DNA from: Herpetosiphonaceae bacterium
GTDB lineage: Bacteria > Chloroflexota > Chloroflexia > Chloroflexales > Kallotenuaceae
Assembly (NCBI GenBank): GCA_030147335.1
Contig: JASKZZ010000225.1
Coordinates: forward strand, 1 to 6,117
Direction: 5' to 3'
DNA: 6,117 nt
Of the stretch, positions 5,832 through 6,117 are shown in pieces. The notes under the pieces are model-generated. The model saw nothing but the letters and a program-made list of their open reading frames with translations, was not told the origin of the DNA and did not search any database. A program made the translations under genes and the position numbers. Within the stretch, counting starts at the first letter, position 1. Every line of letters starts with the position of its first letter.

Positions 5832-6117
5832 GGGCTTTGTCAACTTCGCGAGTGTGAAGCAGCCGGCACGTCGAGTCATGCGATACTGGCGGCATGACAA
5901 CAGAGACTACTGCACCATCGTACAAAGGTTTTCGGTTCCCGCAGGAGATCATCGCGCACACGGTGTGGCTCCCCTTCCGCTTCCACCTCAGCTATCGGGA
6001 TGTCGAAGAACTGCTAGCGGAACGGGGCGTCAGCGTGACCTACGAGACGATGCGGCAATGGTGCCAGAAGTTCGGCCAAACGTACGCGAACGCGCTCCGA
6101 AGCTGCCGTGCGCGCCC
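5832..6117 (+). mobile_element. Left part of an IS6-family insertion sequence (right end outside window)
   Basis: The transposase reading frame at 5894 places this in the IS6/IS26 family. GGGCTTTGTCAACTTC beginning at 5832 resembles the GG...TTTG/TTGCAAA type of terminal inverted repeat, and its distance of 62 bases to the transposase ATG equals the usual spacing in IS26-like elements. I therefore place the left end at about 5832. The right inverted repeat and the 8-bp target duplication would lie beyond the window, so the boundary is inferred and could be off by some bases. Confidence 0.55.
5894..6117 (+). CDS. IS6-family transposase, N-terminal part (cut by window end)
   Basis: The first 74 codons of a DDE transposase, continuing past the last base. 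The reading YKGFRFPQEIIAHTVWLPF (residues 9-27) followed by FHLSYRDVEELLAERGV (30-46) and VTYETMRQWCQKFG (48-61) is the hallmark N-terminal helix-turn-helix region of IS6/IS26/IS240 transposases, which binds the terminal repeats; the catalytic DDE core of these roughly 230-residue proteins would follow outside. The frame is closed by a TGA at 5855-5857 upstream, and ATG 5894 is the first start after it, with no clear Shine-Dalgarno. The protein would drive copy-in/cointegrate transposition. No frameshift is seen in the visible part; whether the whole element is intact cannot be judged. Confidence 0.88.
   Translation, partial: MTTETTAPSYKGFRFPQEIIAHTVWLPFRFHLSYRDVEELLAERGVSVTYETMRQWCQKFGQTYANALRSCRAR

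Larger units (their letters stand above)
5377..5893. other. Upstream region of the kinase operon, between kinase and IS element
   Basis: About 515 bases without an established gene. It holds, from the kinase outward: a possible small plus-strand frame with a perfect Shine-Dalgarno (5411-5453), a 21-bp tandem repeat (5449-5490), a short minus-strand open frame through that repeat, a strong minus-strand promoter (5743-5771) and the presumed IS6 left end near 5832. The minus frame 5573-5764 (63 codons) begins inside the promoter and shows no family motif, so I do not call it a gene. If the promoter is used, the kinase message has a leader of about 360 bases. Confidence 0.5.

Overview
The window most resembles a chromosomal stretch of a Gram-variable soil-type bacterium with roomy, mobile-element-scarred intergenic DNA. 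The style of the large histidine kinase (PDZ-like segment, about ten membrane helices, GAF, HisKA_3) and of the IS6-family transposase would fit Chloroflexota of the Ktedonobacteria type, but this is a family-level impression and not proven by the sequence.

Layout. Bases 3-92 hold what looks like the last 29 codons of an unidentified plus-strand gene. Bases 93-1154 contain no gene I can recognise, apart from a possible promoter near 880-908. A complete Sfp-type 4'-phosphopantetheinyl transferase lies at 1155-1913 (+). A convergent spacer of about 350 bases (1914-2261) carries several stem-loops without T-tracts. On the minus strand there follows a two-component operon: a sensor histidine kinase (5376 down to 2935) and, 19 bases after its stop, a NarL/LuxR-type response regulator (2915 down to 2262). 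The 5' side of the operon (5377-5893) holds a 21-bp exact tandem repeat, short candidate peptides and a near-consensus sigma70-type promoter (TTGACA-17-TATACT) pointing at the kinase. The window ends in the left end and first 74 codons of an IS6-family insertion sequence.

How they may work together. The kinase and regulator are a clear cognate pair: the kinase senses something at the membrane and phosphorylates the regulator at Asp61, which then binds DNA through its LuxR helix-turn-helix. Kinase architecture and operon order recall Bacillus ComP-ComA, the quorum-sensing pair that controls surfactin synthesis, and the neighbouring enzyme is of the same family as Sfp, which activates the surfactin synthetase. 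A functional link here is only inferred: the PPTase is on the opposite strand, and no NRPS, PKS or ComQ is inside the window. The leader upstream of the kinase is where a signal peptide gene would be expected, and its 21-bp repeat does encode an aromatic heptapeptide repeat in one open frame. That is the most interesting, and most speculative, point of the window.
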